The notes beneath the pieces are model-generated. The model worked only from the letters and a program-made list of their open reading frames with translations, was not told the origin of the DNA and did no database searches. The translations under genes and the position numbers were made by a program. This document shows, piece after piece, positions 47,111 through 60,102 of a stretch of 64,000 bases of DNA; the stretch's first letter is position 1, and each line of letters starts with the position of its first letter. Source of the DNA: Vitis vinifera (lineage: Eukaryota; Streptophyta; Magnoliopsida; Vitales; Vitaceae); contig NC_081818.1 of NCBI RefSeq assembly GCF_030704535.1, forward strand, positions 1,439,001 to 1,503,000, read 5' to 3'.

Positions 47111-48049
47111 AATTATAAAGTGATTTTTCAATTCTTAAATTAATTTTTTATATTTTAAAAAATGTTTTTTTAATTTTTTTAAATATCTAACTTTTTTTAG
47201 AAATAATTTTTTTAAATTAAAAACACTTTTTAAAACACGAACTCTAAATTTGATAGGGGATGATATGTTATATTAAGTTAGTGTGCTATGAAAAGTATCT
47301 TATTATTTAAAATTTAAACGAAATGTACAAGTTGTCCCCCTCATAAGAATCATGCTCACTTCATCACATAAAGTTATTATTGAAACTTTAATTTTATAAA
47401 TTCATGAATAAAAAATAATACAAAAGCTTATCATACCACTATTAGATTAATATTTAAACTAAGTATCTAAATCTTTGCTTTAAATATAATTATATAATTT
47501 TCAAATCGATCACGGTCTCAGTCTCGGTTTCATATCCTAAAAATGTTTTTTTATAGTCAAGTGCCTTGAAATCATAATCATTTAATTTAAATTAATAAAT
47601 ATATTTAATTTAATTTATTTAAGTAGTTAAGCCATTATAGGTTCATCAATTTTAAATTATTATTTCTTTCATTATATTGTTGAATATTTTAATCACCCTT
47701 TTTTTTCTTATTGGGTTCATATTATTTATATTCAATGGGGACAAAAAATAATGTGAATCTTATCGTCTCGTGAAATCCAACTCAAAATTATAATTTAAAA
47801 TTTATGAAATGGAATTTTAATTTTAAATGAAATTGTAATAAATTTAATAAATATTTAAAATGAAAATTAATTTAAAATACGAGTTAATTTCATTTATCTC
47901 CTTCACGATAAAATGCCGATTAATTGAATATATCAGACGGCGGCTCTGAATTTTGGGTGGGGCCCATTAGTTGGCACTCTCGTAATTTCTTTAATATTCA
48001 GGCCTATTTTTGCCTCATTCAATATGGGGTAATTTGGGCTTTCGAAACT

Positions 48050-48240
48050 GACCCATCACGTGACGACCCCACTATCTTTGCGCCACGTGTCGTCCTTACT
48101 CTCAAATATCGTGTCACGTCTGATCTTATCTATACGTGTGCCACGATTGCTCGTCCACGTCATTCCAACATCTCAGATCCGGATCGACGGTTCAGATTGA
48201 TCCAAACTCGACCTTTGATGTCCTCGTTTCCTCTTTAAAT
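48050..48240 (+). promoter_or_regulatory. Promoter of the DRM1/ARP-family gene with G-box/ABRE elements
   Basis: ATCACGTGACG (CACGTG at 48057-48062) and GCCACGTGTCG (CACGTG at 48084-48089) are strong G-box/ABRE cores, and further ACGTG or CCACGTC words occur near 48133 and 48155. These are binding sites of ABA- and light-responsive bZIP factors. The family is known for dormancy, sugar and ABA response, which fits. The element function here is inferred. Confidence 0.55.
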
Positions 48241-48338
48241 CCCCCACTCCTTGCTCACTATCTTCTCCTCCATTGTGGCTGTGGTTTCTAGAGTAAGCCG
48301 GATTCGCTATATTACGCCGGATTCAGCAAACTTACGCC

Positions 48339-49795
48339 ATGGGCCTCCTAGACCAGTTGTGGGACGATACCGTCGCCGGGCCCCAGCCGGATCACGGCCT
48401 CGGCAAGCTTCGGAAGTACTCCACCTTTAACTCCCGACCGACCTCCGGCAAGGGTACGTTGGGCTCGCTAACGTTGCCGGTCGCGGAGATTTTTTAGATT
48501 GATGAAGTTTTATACGATCCAGGATTAAATAACCGGAAAAATTAAGATTACAAAAGTAAAATCAATTCTAAAACCGAAGGACTGAGGATTTTTTGTTTTC
48601 GCTTTTTTTTTTTTTTTTTTGGTGATTATTCACTGTCTGGTTGGTGATTGGTTTCAGCGGCATCAGACGGTGGAAATGGAAGATCGTACAGCGATGATTC
48701 GTCGGAGGAGGCGATGAGAGTTACACGTAGTATTATGATAATAAAACCTCCGGGATTCCAAAACGGATCGCCGCCGGTGTCCCCGGCCGGATCTACACCC
48801 CCGGTATCTCCTTTTTCCGGTAAGCTCGCAGAATTTCCTTTAAAATGCCAAAAATGCCCTCGCTTATTTGTTTCATATGCGAAAGCCCCACTCCATGAAA
48901 AGTGGAGGTGGGGAAATCTAGAAAGACCCTACACAAAAGTAAAACGGGCAGTATGGTAATTTTAGTTGACATGTTTCCCAGTCAAATGGATGTAATGATA
49001 ATGGGTGAGAGAGTAGGAGTTAGGTCATGGAAATTTATGGTATTGGGGTTTGTTTTGGTTGGTTAGAAAATGACGTTTTTGTCCTCATCCACGTACAATA
49101 ATGCAATGGGCCATGTTTGCTATTTATAATGCTTTATTTTTTTGTTAAACTATTCGTGCCCTTCTTAAGACGTACACATAAGTTTAGTAAATACATGAAA
49201 GTTTTGGCCTTTTTGGGTTGGATTTCATCTTATTTTATTATATAATTGTTAGAAAATTGATGAATTAAATTATATGCTGGTAAACAATTCCATATATAAG
49301 AAAAGGTGGCATGAAATAAACCTTACACCCTTGTCTTATAGGATGCAAGATGGATCTTGTAGTCTAGATTTAGTGTGATGAAGCTTGAATTATGGGTGTA
49401 TTTGGAGGTTAGATCTAAAAATAAACCCCATGATTCATTGATATGTAGATGTTGATTTCATGAATTCTAGTACAAGTATTGGAATGAAGCCTTATATCCC
49501 ATGTTGAATATCCATCCAAATATAGCTTCATGGTATTGTTACATAATTCTATGTGTTAGAATGAATTGTTTTGATGGTGAAACATGGTTATGGGTGTATG
49601 TATTTCATTGAAAACATAGAATCTAATGTTGTTATTATTATTATTATTATCATGGTTCTTACATTGATTCCATGGCTGGTTTACATACAAGGTGGGAAGG
49701 AGTCTTTCCGGTTTCGCCGGCGATCTACATCGGATGCTTACGAGAAGGGGAATGGGGTTGGACCAAGGAGCCCTCGTCCTCCTTACGACGTGTGA
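48339..49795 (+). CDS. Dormancy/auxin-associated family protein (DRM1/ARP type)
   Basis: Three exons, 48339-48453, 48658-48819 and 49692-49795, total 381 nt and give 126 aa, all GT-AG with consistent phase. It begins MGLLDQLWDDTVAGPQPDHG. The middle exon gives VTRSIMIIKPPGF and SPAGSTPPVSPFSG, and the end is RFRRRSTSDAYEKG followed by RSPRPPYDV. These are the conserved blocks of the auxin_repressed family, a group of small, largely disordered, proline- and serine-rich plant proteins induced in dormant buds and repressed by auxin or sugar. Their molecular role is not established. The sequence is closer to the AT1G56220-type members than to DRM1 itself, from memory. Confidence 0.93.
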
Positions 49796-49920
49796 GATCT
49801 GATCCTGGAGATCTGGTTATCTGGTTGCACCAGCACCCTAGCTTCTGGCTTCTTTTTCCATGTATCAATCCCACCTCCCATGATCATGTACGTGAGGAGG
49901 AGCTACATAAAGATATGAAT

Positions 49921-50455
49921 ATGTGTGTGTGTGTAGTGTTTGCTTGTGGGTTGTGCATGTGGCTAAGCTAGCCCTGTAAATATGGGGATCTCTGCATGCA
50001 TGCATGCATGCATGGATCCTAGTAGTCTGTTTTGTAATCAGTAGACTCTGTAGTTTGTAATGTAGAAGTCTGCTATCTGTATCCATAGGAGGAGGAGGAG
50101 AGGAGAGGAGAGGAGAGGAGAGGAGAGGAGAGGAGGTTTTGTGGTGAGTTCCCTTTTGGTGGTGTAATGTGATAATGTAGTGTAATAAAAAAGAAGTCTG
50201 TGTTGATCCCATTATGATGTGTTTGATTTGATTTTGATTTTGATTTTGATTTTGACATTGGTATTGATTTGGGGTCTTTTGCTTAGGAAAGAAGTGGCAA
50301 ATGAAACTTGGTGGGGTTGGGGTTATAATGAGGCCATCAAGAATGGTGGACCATCAACTCTGAGAGGATATAGGAGTACTAGGTGCTTTGTTTTGTAAGC
50401 ATGGAGCATGGTGGGTGGTGGGTGGTGGGTGGTGGGTGGATGGTGGGTGGATTCT
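49921..50455. repeat. Cluster of five microsatellites downstream of the DRM-family gene
   Basis: (GT)n at about 49922-49934, (TGCA)n at 49993-50014, (GAGAG)n at about 50089-50136, (TTTTGA)n at about 50222-50255, and a (GGTGGGT)n-like run at about 50410-50450. The first ones probably lie in the 3'UTR. Small open frames through them code for simple repeats and are not genes. Confidence 0.85.
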
Positions 50456-50589
50456 GTGATTGTAGGCCTCACTTGGGACCTTTTGGCTATTTGGTTCACG
50501 ATGTCCTGTGTGTCCACTTCATTTGTATGTGTTTTCCCTACATGACCGCCTTTACGCTTTACGCATTGCGATTGGGACATGGAAATGAA

Positions 50590-52220
50590 TCATAGTATTT
50601 GAAGAATCTTATGTTAAAAAATAATAGTAAATATATAAAAAAAAATTGAAAAATAACAGTAATGGAAAATAAAAATAAAATTTTTATTTTCATTCTTTAT
50701 TTTAATTATTTTCTCTTTCCTATTTTAATATTTCATAATAATGTGATTAAAAATGAAAAATGAAATAAATCGGCAATAATAACCTTTTGTAAAGTTTAAA
50801 ATAATTTTTTATTTTCATTTTAAAAGAATATATATAGTAAGAGTTTTTCTTTGAAGAAAATAATATTTACATGTCATTTGAAAATGAATGGATAAAATAG
50901 TATATATATTTCATTTTGTGGATGAATTGAAATATCTCATTTATGAATAAGATTTTATTTTATACAATTATTTTTTATTTTATTATTATTATTATTATTT
51001 AAATTATACAAACTTGAAAATGGATGAGAAAAGGAATGGGAATATCCATCTCTATTCCTCCTCTTCCCTTCTCTTGTATCAAACATGACTTAAGAGTTAG
51101 ACTTAGAGGTGATTGATAATCTTTTAGAATATTAATTATAATAATTTGTAGATTCTTTACATGTAAATGTAAAAAGTAAATGGAGAAAAAGGAAAGGGGT
51201 GATAGGGATTTCATTCAAGTGTAATGATATGAAAATTTTATAATTTTGTAAATACGAGTTTCAAACTATTTGGTTAAAAAGGGATAAAAGGAATTTGAAA
51301 TAAAATGAATATTATTAATATTGAGGAAATGTTTAAATATACTTTTCTTCTTTTAATCTTTGACATATTTTACATTTTGTGCTATCACGTTTAAAATTCA
51401 ATATTTTCTCCTCCAAACTTATTAAAAACTAAGGGCTTGTTTGGGAAGTATTTGCCAAAATTGTTTCTGTTCTCTAAAACATAAAAACATGAAAAAGTAT
51501 ATTTAGTAATCAAGTATTGTTCTTTTTTTATGTTTTATGTGTTCTCAAAATCTTATTTTTGGATAACATCTTTAAATTATAAAAGATATCGTCCTTTTTC
51601 ATACTTTGATTTGAGCATTAGTTTGAAATTGAGTAACATCAACTTTAAATTTGTAGCATTAAAGCAAAATTTTACAAACATTTTCAAAATATGGTAATTA
51701 TTAATTTTGAATTTTGATTTTAGAAAGATGTTTGTATGACAATGTATGATTTTTGCATATAACTAGGAAGTGTGACAACTTCGAACTTATGTTTTTAATT
51801 TTTTATTTTATTTTAGCCTTATTTATTCACTTAACAAATTGTTCATATATATTAAAGTTTGGAGAGCATTTTGCATTTAACTAAATTTGGAGAGAAAAGT
51901 ATAAAACAAATAAAAAATTAGGGAGTTAAAATATATTTAACCTTTAGAGAAATTGATGTAAATGGCATGAATATCATTTTAAATATATTAATAAATGAGA
52001 AATGAAAATAGATTTTTTGAACTTTCAACCATGTCTTAAAATTATTGATCATCGTTACTGAATTATCTTAAATGAATTATTTTGTTTTGAATAGTTTTTC
52101 TTATTGAATTATTGGAGGAGTTTTCCATCACATCTTTAAAAGTCAAATACTGATGACATTAACTATGATAATTTTTTTCTAGAAATGAAAAGATCATGGA
52201 AGAAAATATTGTAAAAATAT
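50590..52220. other. A/T-rich intergenic DNA, no gene
   Basis: Long A/T-rich stretch with occasional short inverted segments. Words such as GGGCTTGTTTGGGAAGTATT near 51430 resemble MITE ends seen elsewhere in this window, but no matching partner was found. Nothing coding is recognised. Confidence 0.35.
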
Positions 52221-52790
52221 TATATGTAAATATCAACTCTCGATTATATAAATATTGTTTGTTTTGATCCCAATGAGTTCTTAATACTCTAAAATTCGTC
52301 TATAAGACTAAGATAAATTCGTATATATGTAGTTCTAAAAATTTTCTTCCTTGTTTAATGTGAGATATCATAATCACCTTTATACAAATATGGTGTTCTT
52401 GTTGTGTTTCATAAGATTATGGGGTCAAGGGTCTAATAAACAAAGACTCACATCAAGGCTACATATTAACTTTGATACCATTTGTAATGATTTACTTTCA
52501 ATCATATAGATATTATTTATTTTGAACTCAATGAACCTCGTAATTTTAAGATGCATTTACAAAGTTAAGATGATTTTATATATATATAACTCAAGGATTT
52601 TATCGTGATATCCTACAGGAGAAATTTTTTTATGCTATATTAGTATGAACTCCTTTTAACTATATAAACACGTTTTAAAGTTACGATGACCTCTTAGGCC
52701 CAGAGTAAACAATGTTTGCACGATTAGGAACAGGTTGTGATAAATGATATCATAATTGATCCTTGACCCTGGTGTAGAGTTTGGTTAGGT
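52220..52790 (+). repeat. Degenerate LTR-like remnant
   Basis: An imperfect direct repeat of about 110 bp (52235-52340 and 52500-52610, sharing ATATTGTTTGTTTTGA-like and ATTTACAAAGTTAAGAT-like words) is followed near 52733 by GGTTGTGATAAATGATATCA. The last resembles a decayed tRNA-Met primer-binding site (TGGTATCAGAGC) just inside a 5' LTR. No coding sequence is attached. Confidence 0.4.
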
Positions 52791-53646
52791 TCATAAAAGA
52801 GAATGTTTACACGATTGAGACTGAGTTGATATTTGTGAATAAAGAATATTTTATTAAAGTAGATAAAGATAAAATAATTTTTAATTTTGACTTTGTGAAC
52901 ATAAAAACATTAATTATATCAGTACCTTTCATATTAATGTTGAATGTTAAGAATTTTTGTATTTAATAAATATTGATCAATTTTTATTAGCAAAATTAGT
53001 AAGGTTCTCTCTTCAAACATTATTATTTCTCTTTTATATTATAAAAAAAAAGATAATTAAAAATAATTTTATCCAAACAATATTCTTAAGTTTCTAAAAA
53101 GTAATTTTTTTTAAAGAAATAAAAATATTCTTTTAATAACAATATATACGAAAACTATCTCTATTTTCAATTGGATAAATTTGTTCATAGACCAAAAAAG
53201 AAAAAAAGTAAGAAAGAAAAATTAAATCAATGAAAAATGAGATATTTGTATTCATTGTTTCATCATTAGAAGTAATATTTCAAGTACTAAGAAATTTACA
53301 TTTTAGGTGATGCCATCATTTATTTTCTTGATTTTAAATATTTATTATATTTAATATGTAACAAAATATTTGAAATGTATTTTAATATAAATAATTATTT
53401 CTTTTATCAATGTAGAATAAGAGCACTTCAAAAAGAATTTTCAAATTTTCACTTGGGTTTTATAAACCCTGGCCCAATCCAAATTTCAGTGGATTCCATT
53501 TCCAACCCGACCCGAGCCCACTCATGCAATGGGTTTCCCGGTAATCGGGTCATACAGGTCTTTGTGTTCTGTTTGGATTATGAGAAAGAAAAACCCCCGA
53601 GCGAGTCAAGTGACTTTGTACGTAGAATCCGTTCTTGAAGAAGAGA

Positions 53647-56600
53647 ATGGATTGGAAAGCTGTGTTGTTTCTGCTATTATTGTTTAATCTCCAAATCCTT
53701 TTTTCCTCTGGTAAGCTTCTTTCTCTTCTCATCCATCTCTACGTTCAACCCTTTTACTTTCTATTATGGCAAAGCTCTGTATTTTTTTTTGTTGGGTGGG
53801 TTAGGGTTTCATGTACTACAATAGCAAATCTCAGAACGTTTGTGCTTTGTTCTATGATTATTTATTTATTTATTTTTGGGTAAGTTTTAGGTTCTTGTTT
53901 TGGATGTGGGTGAGTGTTGAAATCGTCTATTATTGAGAATCAGGCCATAATTTTTGAGAGTTTTGTCATATGTAAATGTTTTCTGTTGTGTTTTCTTCTA
54001 TGGCGTGTTTCCCTGCTGGGACTTGAGTTGTGGGGTAGACTTTGATTCTATACTTGTGTTTTGGATTTGGGTAAGTCTTGAAAGCGTCTATTTTTAAGAA
54101 TCAGGCCATAAACATGGATGATTCTAGCATACGGGTGTATGCTTTATCTTGTGTTTCCTTCTAGGTGTGTTTCTATATCATGGTAAAACTAGCTTCTTTT
54201 TTTTTTTTTTGTGTTTTTGGTCAGGACTTCATATACTACAATAGCGAATCCCAAGAAGGTTTCTGCTTTTTCTGTACTTACTTTTTGGATTTGGGTAAGT
54301 TTTAGATACATATATTGGATGTGGGCGAGTCTTGAAATAAGCTATTGTAGAGAATGTAGCTGCAGTTTTGAAGAGTTTTATCATATGCGCATGCTTCTTT
54401 GTTGAGTTTTTCTCAATGGTATGTTTCCCTGATGGGGGCTTGGGTTCTGGGGTAGACTTTGATTCTATAGTTATATTTTGGACTTGTGAATGTCTAGAAA
54501 TTATATTTTGGGTTTGGGTGAGTCTTGAAATCATCCATTGTTGAGAATCAGGCCATGAACATTGAAGTTTTATCATACATGTATGTTTTATCTCGGGTTT
54601 TCTTCTAGGTATGTTTCACTGAGGGGACTCAGGATGTGGGGTGGAGTCTGAATCTATACTTAATTTTTGAATTTTGTTAAGTCTTAGAATCACCTAATGT
54701 TGAGAACCAGAAGATAATTTTAAGAGTTTTATGATATATGCATGTTCTCTTTGATTGTATGTTTCATTGATGTGGGTAGAATCTGATTCTAAATTGTTAA
54801 AGGATTGGATTTGGGGACTTTTGGCACATTAATTAGGTTATAATACAGTTAGTATTGGTGCATGATTGCCGTTAGTGTTGCGGAACCATTGAAAGAGAGC
54901 AGGCAGTTTGATTGGAAGAGATAGTGGAATCTCTATCCTCTCGATATGTCCAGGAGAGGTGGGCTTGCCTTATTTGAACCCTAGGATAGCATTGCATTGT
55001 ATGGCATGCCAAATGGGGCAAGGCTTGATAAATGTACTTGAGGAAATTTTACAGGTAGCGGATGATGAATTTGTTCTTTGTAAGGGGGCTCTTTATTCAG
55101 TTACTATATGTTGATTATGCCTAGGATGAAAGTGACAGGATGTAAGGTAGTTGTTGGAACTGAAGTGACCAAGGATAACATGCAGAGTCCAAAAGCAACA
55201 GTCTTTCAATATTGGGATGCTCTTGGTATCATGGATTGTGACATGTGCTAGACTAGGGGTGTTGAAGAGTTGAATAGGTTTTCTAACGTTTATTCGTATA
55301 TGAACTCTAAAAATTAGAGTGAAAATAGCCTAAGATTGAATGGTTAAGTTCTAAGTTAAGGCATGGAATTTTTTGTTTTTTTTTTATTATATCCCATTGC
55401 CTTGTTTTAACCTTTTAGCTCCCTTGTATGCTTTTGTGTGCTCTTTTGTTAGGTGTTGTTAATATAATTGATCTTTGCCTATAAAAAAGAAAAAAGAAAA
55501 AGAAGAAAAAGAAGATTGAATTCCTATTTGAATTTGTGACTATATCGCAATTAAATCAATTAATATGAAAAGAAAATAACACGAGGAAAATAAAAAGAAT
55601 TAGGACATGGTACTTTTTGAGGTGGAAAGACCCTAAGAGATAAAACCATTGGACCTCGTCTGGAAAGCAATCCACCATATTAAAAAGGCTTACAAAGATA
55701 TTCTAATATTATCATCACTACATCCAATCCTAATCCATAGATCTGCAACTTGAATCTTCCTAAATATTCTTTTCCATGTCACCAACTGTCCATGATTCCT
55801 TGAATGCTGCTAGCAAGATTGCTTCAACGATCTGGAAATCACCAGATCATGCTCTACTGCTATCAGCATTTGATCATAGGTGACAAAGGTTTTTGGGGAT
55901 CCATTTTCTTTCTAAAAAATTTCTCTATAGTGTTTTCATAAAAATTAATGATTTCTGGGAGAAATTCTGTCTCAAGGCTTTTTTAGATTTGAAGAGTTCT
56001 AGCAGAGAGAGATATGTTTTCCATCTCTTGAAAACCTTCAAAATAAGTCTTGAAAAAGTTTTGGAAATGTTGGAAGTCCAGAAAAAGCAGATTTATATTA
56101 AAAAAATGTGTTTTGCTCTCTCATCAATCCAAGGTGGGTTGTGATTAATCTAAGAACAATTATCCTATTCAATGGATCCATGCACACCTTGATCCAATTG
56201 AAGAGCAAATAATGAATTGATTGAGATTGACCTTGCATATATCAAAAGAGAGTTTAACTCTTAGCGAGCCCCTCTGCAGAAATCAAAGTCTTCAGCTTTT
56301 AACAACTGCCTTAGAATCTTGGATATCACAAAAGCCTTTTTAATTTTCTCAAGATTTTGAATGTTATCTGTTTACAGGTAGTTTTTCCATTGGATTGGAT
56401 GTCCCTTGATGTTGCTGTACATCAGTGTTATGTACATCTGTTAAGCATTCATAGAATTATGTTTTCTAAGGGTATAGCAAGAGGTGTTTGTGGCAATTGT
56501 AGATAGTATGAACATTGCTTTCAACGCAGGCTTGAAGGAGACTAACAACAATCAGAACCAATTAGAGACTACCCCTATTCTGCTTGTTTGGGTGTTAGCA

Positions 56601-59600
56601 AGCTTCCAAATGATATGTTGTGGAAAAGACAATACACACTGGTGGTAAGCATTGCCTTGTTCCATTGTATCTATGTAAGTCGCTCCACTCACACCAGTCT
56701 CCTTGTGTTGGGACTCCCATGGGTTTGTAGACATCTCTTCCTATGTTTGCTAGAACAGAAGGTTTTCCTATTTTTGAATGTGGATGTTTTGCTCTGCTTC
56801 TAAAGCCTTCTTGAGACATTGTAGATTGTAACTAACTATGGAATCTTGATGCTGTGTGGCAAAAATTGGAATTTGAAACTTACTTTTCAATATTGTCTTT
56901 ATAAGTTAATTCATATTTATTCTTGAGGTTTGAAGGTTTTAGCTCCCTAAACACTTCTGGTAAGTGACCTAAAATGATATTCAACTGAGCTTGTGATAAA
57001 CTGTACTAACTGTTTCTACAAAAGGGAAAAAAAACAAAAGAGGAAAAGAGCTCTATGACCTGTTATCACTCTGAAATAATGATACCTTGATTAATTGTAA
57101 TTACTTTGTAAATAGCTTCTAGCTTTTAAGATGCTTTGAATTTATCTCAATGTAGGCAAACCTGATGGAGTATGTATCTCTCCGGGTGGACGCTTTCCTC
57201 CATTCTCCTCTGAAGGGAAACCGCCTAAGAAGGTCAGCAAAGGACCCAAAGATTTGACCCTTTGCAGGGTGTTCCGCAGAAAGACATGCTGTGATGTATC
57301 CCAGACACATCCTGCTTTGCTGTCTATCAGGAGGCTGGCTTCAACAGGGGAAGCCAGCCAAGAATGCTTGCAATTATGGGAATTATTGGAATGTTCCATC
57401 TGTGATCCACATGTTGGTGTTCAGCCTGGACCTCCGGTTATATGTACTTCTCTTTGTGATAAAGTCTTTCAGGCTTGCTCTAATGCATACTTCTCTATGG
57501 ATGCAAAAAGGCAGGTTAGTGGATAATCTCAGGACTACTAGATAACAGAATCCATCCGAAAATTGTGAAGATCTCTGCATATGAGATGATGCTTCCTTGG
57601 AGATTCTACTCCCTAGACTGATATGATTAGGTTATGGTACACAAATCTTTATGGTTAGACTGAAACTTAATAATGTATGGCTCCATAAATGATTAAATGG
57701 GTGCTTCTAAACTTCAATAAGGTCTGAAAGCTCCCGAGTTGGACTGCATAAAATTGTCCTCACCATCCCCCTTTAAATGTTTTCCAGGTTCCCTATTATC
57801 ATTACTTTTGGACCAGTAGTATCGTTTTAAAAAAACAGATAATAATGTTCTTTTATATAATGCTTGGCAAAATTCATTTCTGATTAGATGTTCTATGCCA
57901 GGTTCTAGCACCTTGTGGAGTAGGCGACTTTGTTTGTGGCAGGGCTTCTGAATGGATTTCTAATGGCACAGACCTCTGCCACGCTGTGGGTTTTTCTGTC
58001 AAACCTTCTGATGCTGGCATGGAAGAAACATCTTGTTATGGTGGGAAAGCCAGTCTAGATTCCATTGCTGATTCTTGGAAGGCTTCTCAATCTGAGACAC
58101 CATCGAAAATTGAGAACGTAGGTGTTTTAGATGATTTTCAGCAGTGGGTGAGGGAAATGGCATTTAGCGAAAGAGTTTCTTGGGCAGTGGGAGGAATGGT
58201 TCTTACAGCAGGACTCTTGTTTTTAAGGTCAGATCACTCTCTTTATTGGCATTTATAGTCTCATTTTTTTTTTTTTTCCAATTAATGTTCTAGTTTAGAT
58301 GCTGATGTTTTCAGACTTGCTGGTTTCTTCCTCAAGCTTAACTTGCTTCTAGTTTGTTCATGTTAAACTCTGGTCCATGTTTCAATCTCCTAATTTCCTA
58401 TTGCTAGGCAATTCTTGATGTGTCCTCTTCTTTTTTTGTTTCCTCTTCTTATCTTAAGGTCATGAATATTTAGTGGTTAATGCTTGGATGGGACATGAAT
58501 TTTCATCTGGATAGTATCCATGTAGACTATGTATCTGCATCTATGAGGGTGCATGGGTTTGGCCGTTGAGGCAAGGCAACAAGTGGATGCCTAAAGTGCT
58601 TTGAGGGCCCAATTTCATGGACTCATGCCTTGAAGTGAAACTATAATGATGGAAACACATTGAATGTACCTCACATAGTGATAGGCACACCTGTAATAAT
58701 TCTGCATGTTCTCCCTGCCTCATCCTGTGGGGGGGGACAAAACCTTTTCTGGCACCTGCCATTTTATGCAAGAGACAAGCCACACCAACCATCCTTTGCA
58801 GTATTATTTGTTGGTTGGAAATATGGATTTTTTTTTAAGATGTAATTTCAAATCTGGTGGCTAATGGGCCGAATTTGGACTTGGATAGGGCTTAAATTAA
58901 ATTTCTGAAAAATTGAAGTAAAGAAATTATCAGCTGTAATTTTGGAAATTTAGTTGAAATGCATACAATCTAGTGGGAAGAATTTCTAGAAGTTTGTGAT
59001 ATGTATATTACTGATTGGTTGAACTATTCAGATGAATATTTAGTAACTTTTAGTGAAATTTGAACCAAAATATCTGAAATTAAAAAATTCTGGGTCAGAT
59101 ACCAAGGATTGTTACCAACCTGTCTGGTAGAAATGGCATTCTTGTTTGGCACAAGAACATGTGAGATTCAGCTGAGTTGATTGATTGTGTGGAAATCCTA
59201 CCATGTGTCAAATTTAAGAACCAGAAAGTGGGTTTCCCACTCTCGTCCCAAATTGGTGATAAATTTGGCAATTTGGACAAGTTCATGTTTTGGTCAGAAC
59301 AGATCTATTCATCATTGTTTGGTTAAACCCAATGTTAGATTGAACTTCTCTTATTCCTAAAGAATTTTGTTAGTTTGACTTGTTTGCCAAGTGTGCCCAC
59401 TGTCAAGGGCTTGATGTTTAATGTAATTCATCCATGGCCATGTGATGGAGGACTTAATGTCATGCAATTTATCTGTGCTCAACTCAGTTATGACTACTTG
59501 GAACAGTCCTTATCATACACAGATCAGCTTTCACTGTAATCAGGGTAGGATTTCTAATACCTATTTTGTTCTTATGTTATTTTCCTTGATAATATTTATA

Positions 59601-60102
59601 TCCCGCCTTTTTTTTCTTGGCAATGAGAATGTACACTGAAGGACCAAATGGGGGTGAACTCTTAGGATGTAGTAAGTATGCAGAGGATTGCCTTATCATG
59701 AATGGCCAAAAAAAAATAAAAAAAAATCACTATTACAAATCTGTCAAACCAATTGCCACCTTGTCTACAAATAGAAACTTTTGCTTCTCCAAGCGTATCT
59801 GCTGAATACATGAAACAAAATGTAAGTATAATACCTTTGAGATTTGTTGCAAAGAAGTCAGTCCTTTCATGATTGTGTTTTGACAAATTGTCATTAGGTC
59901 TTACCTTCAGTCCTTTATTATTGTTTTTATTTGTCAGCTATTTCTCATTTTGTATATATTTTCTGTGCCATGCAGCAAAAGAAAGAGCCATAACCAGCGC
60001 CAGAAGCTAGCAGCCATTCAGCGCACTGCCAAGAAACTGGAAGCTAAGATAAATCAGAAGCATCCAGTTAGTCAAGGAAATAGGAGAGGAGGTGGAAGAT
60101 GA
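53647..60102 (+). CDS. Folate-receptor-like, cysteine-rich membrane protein
   Basis: Four exons, 53647-53710, 57156-57514, 57902-58227 and 59976-60102, total 876 nt (291 aa) with consistent phases. The start MDWKAVLFLLLLFNLQILFS is a signal peptide. Exon 2 holds a cysteine-rich module (LCRVF, KTCCDVSQTH, ECLQLWELLECSICDP, ICTSLCDKVFQACSNAYF) that continues in exon 3 (APCGVGDFVCGRASEW), the folate-receptor-like fold. Near residue 230 WAVGGMVLTAGLLFL is a single membrane span followed by a basic tail (SKRKSHNQRQK). It is expected to be type I, with the Cys-rich domain outside or in the lumen. It corresponds to the plant folate receptor family (AT5G27830 type); ligand binding has not been shown for these to my knowledge. 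An upstream TTG in frame at 53635 is not needed; the ATG at 53647 starts the signal peptide. Confidence 0.9.
53935..54720 (+). repeat. Five diverged tandem repeats in intron 1 of the folate-receptor-like gene
   Basis: Units are marked by GAGAATCAGGCCAT or variants at 53935, 54096, 54350, 54543 and 54702 (spacing 161, 254, 193 and 159 bp). They share GGATTTGGGTAAGTCTTGAAA, GTGTTTCCCTG and GGGGTAGACTTTGATTCTATA words. Each carries a GGTAAGT-like string resembling a splice donor. Non-coding. Confidence 0.75.
55375..55513 (+). mobile_element. Possible LINE 3' tail
   Basis: TTAGCTCCCTTGTATGCTTTTGTG, shortened here, is followed by GTTAATATAATTGATCTTTG and CCTATAAAAAAG with an A-rich tail. This resembles the 3' end of plant LINEs, where a TTAATAT...TGCCTATCAAAA pattern precedes poly(A). 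No coding part was found upstream, so it would be a 5'-truncated copy. Confidence 0.35.
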
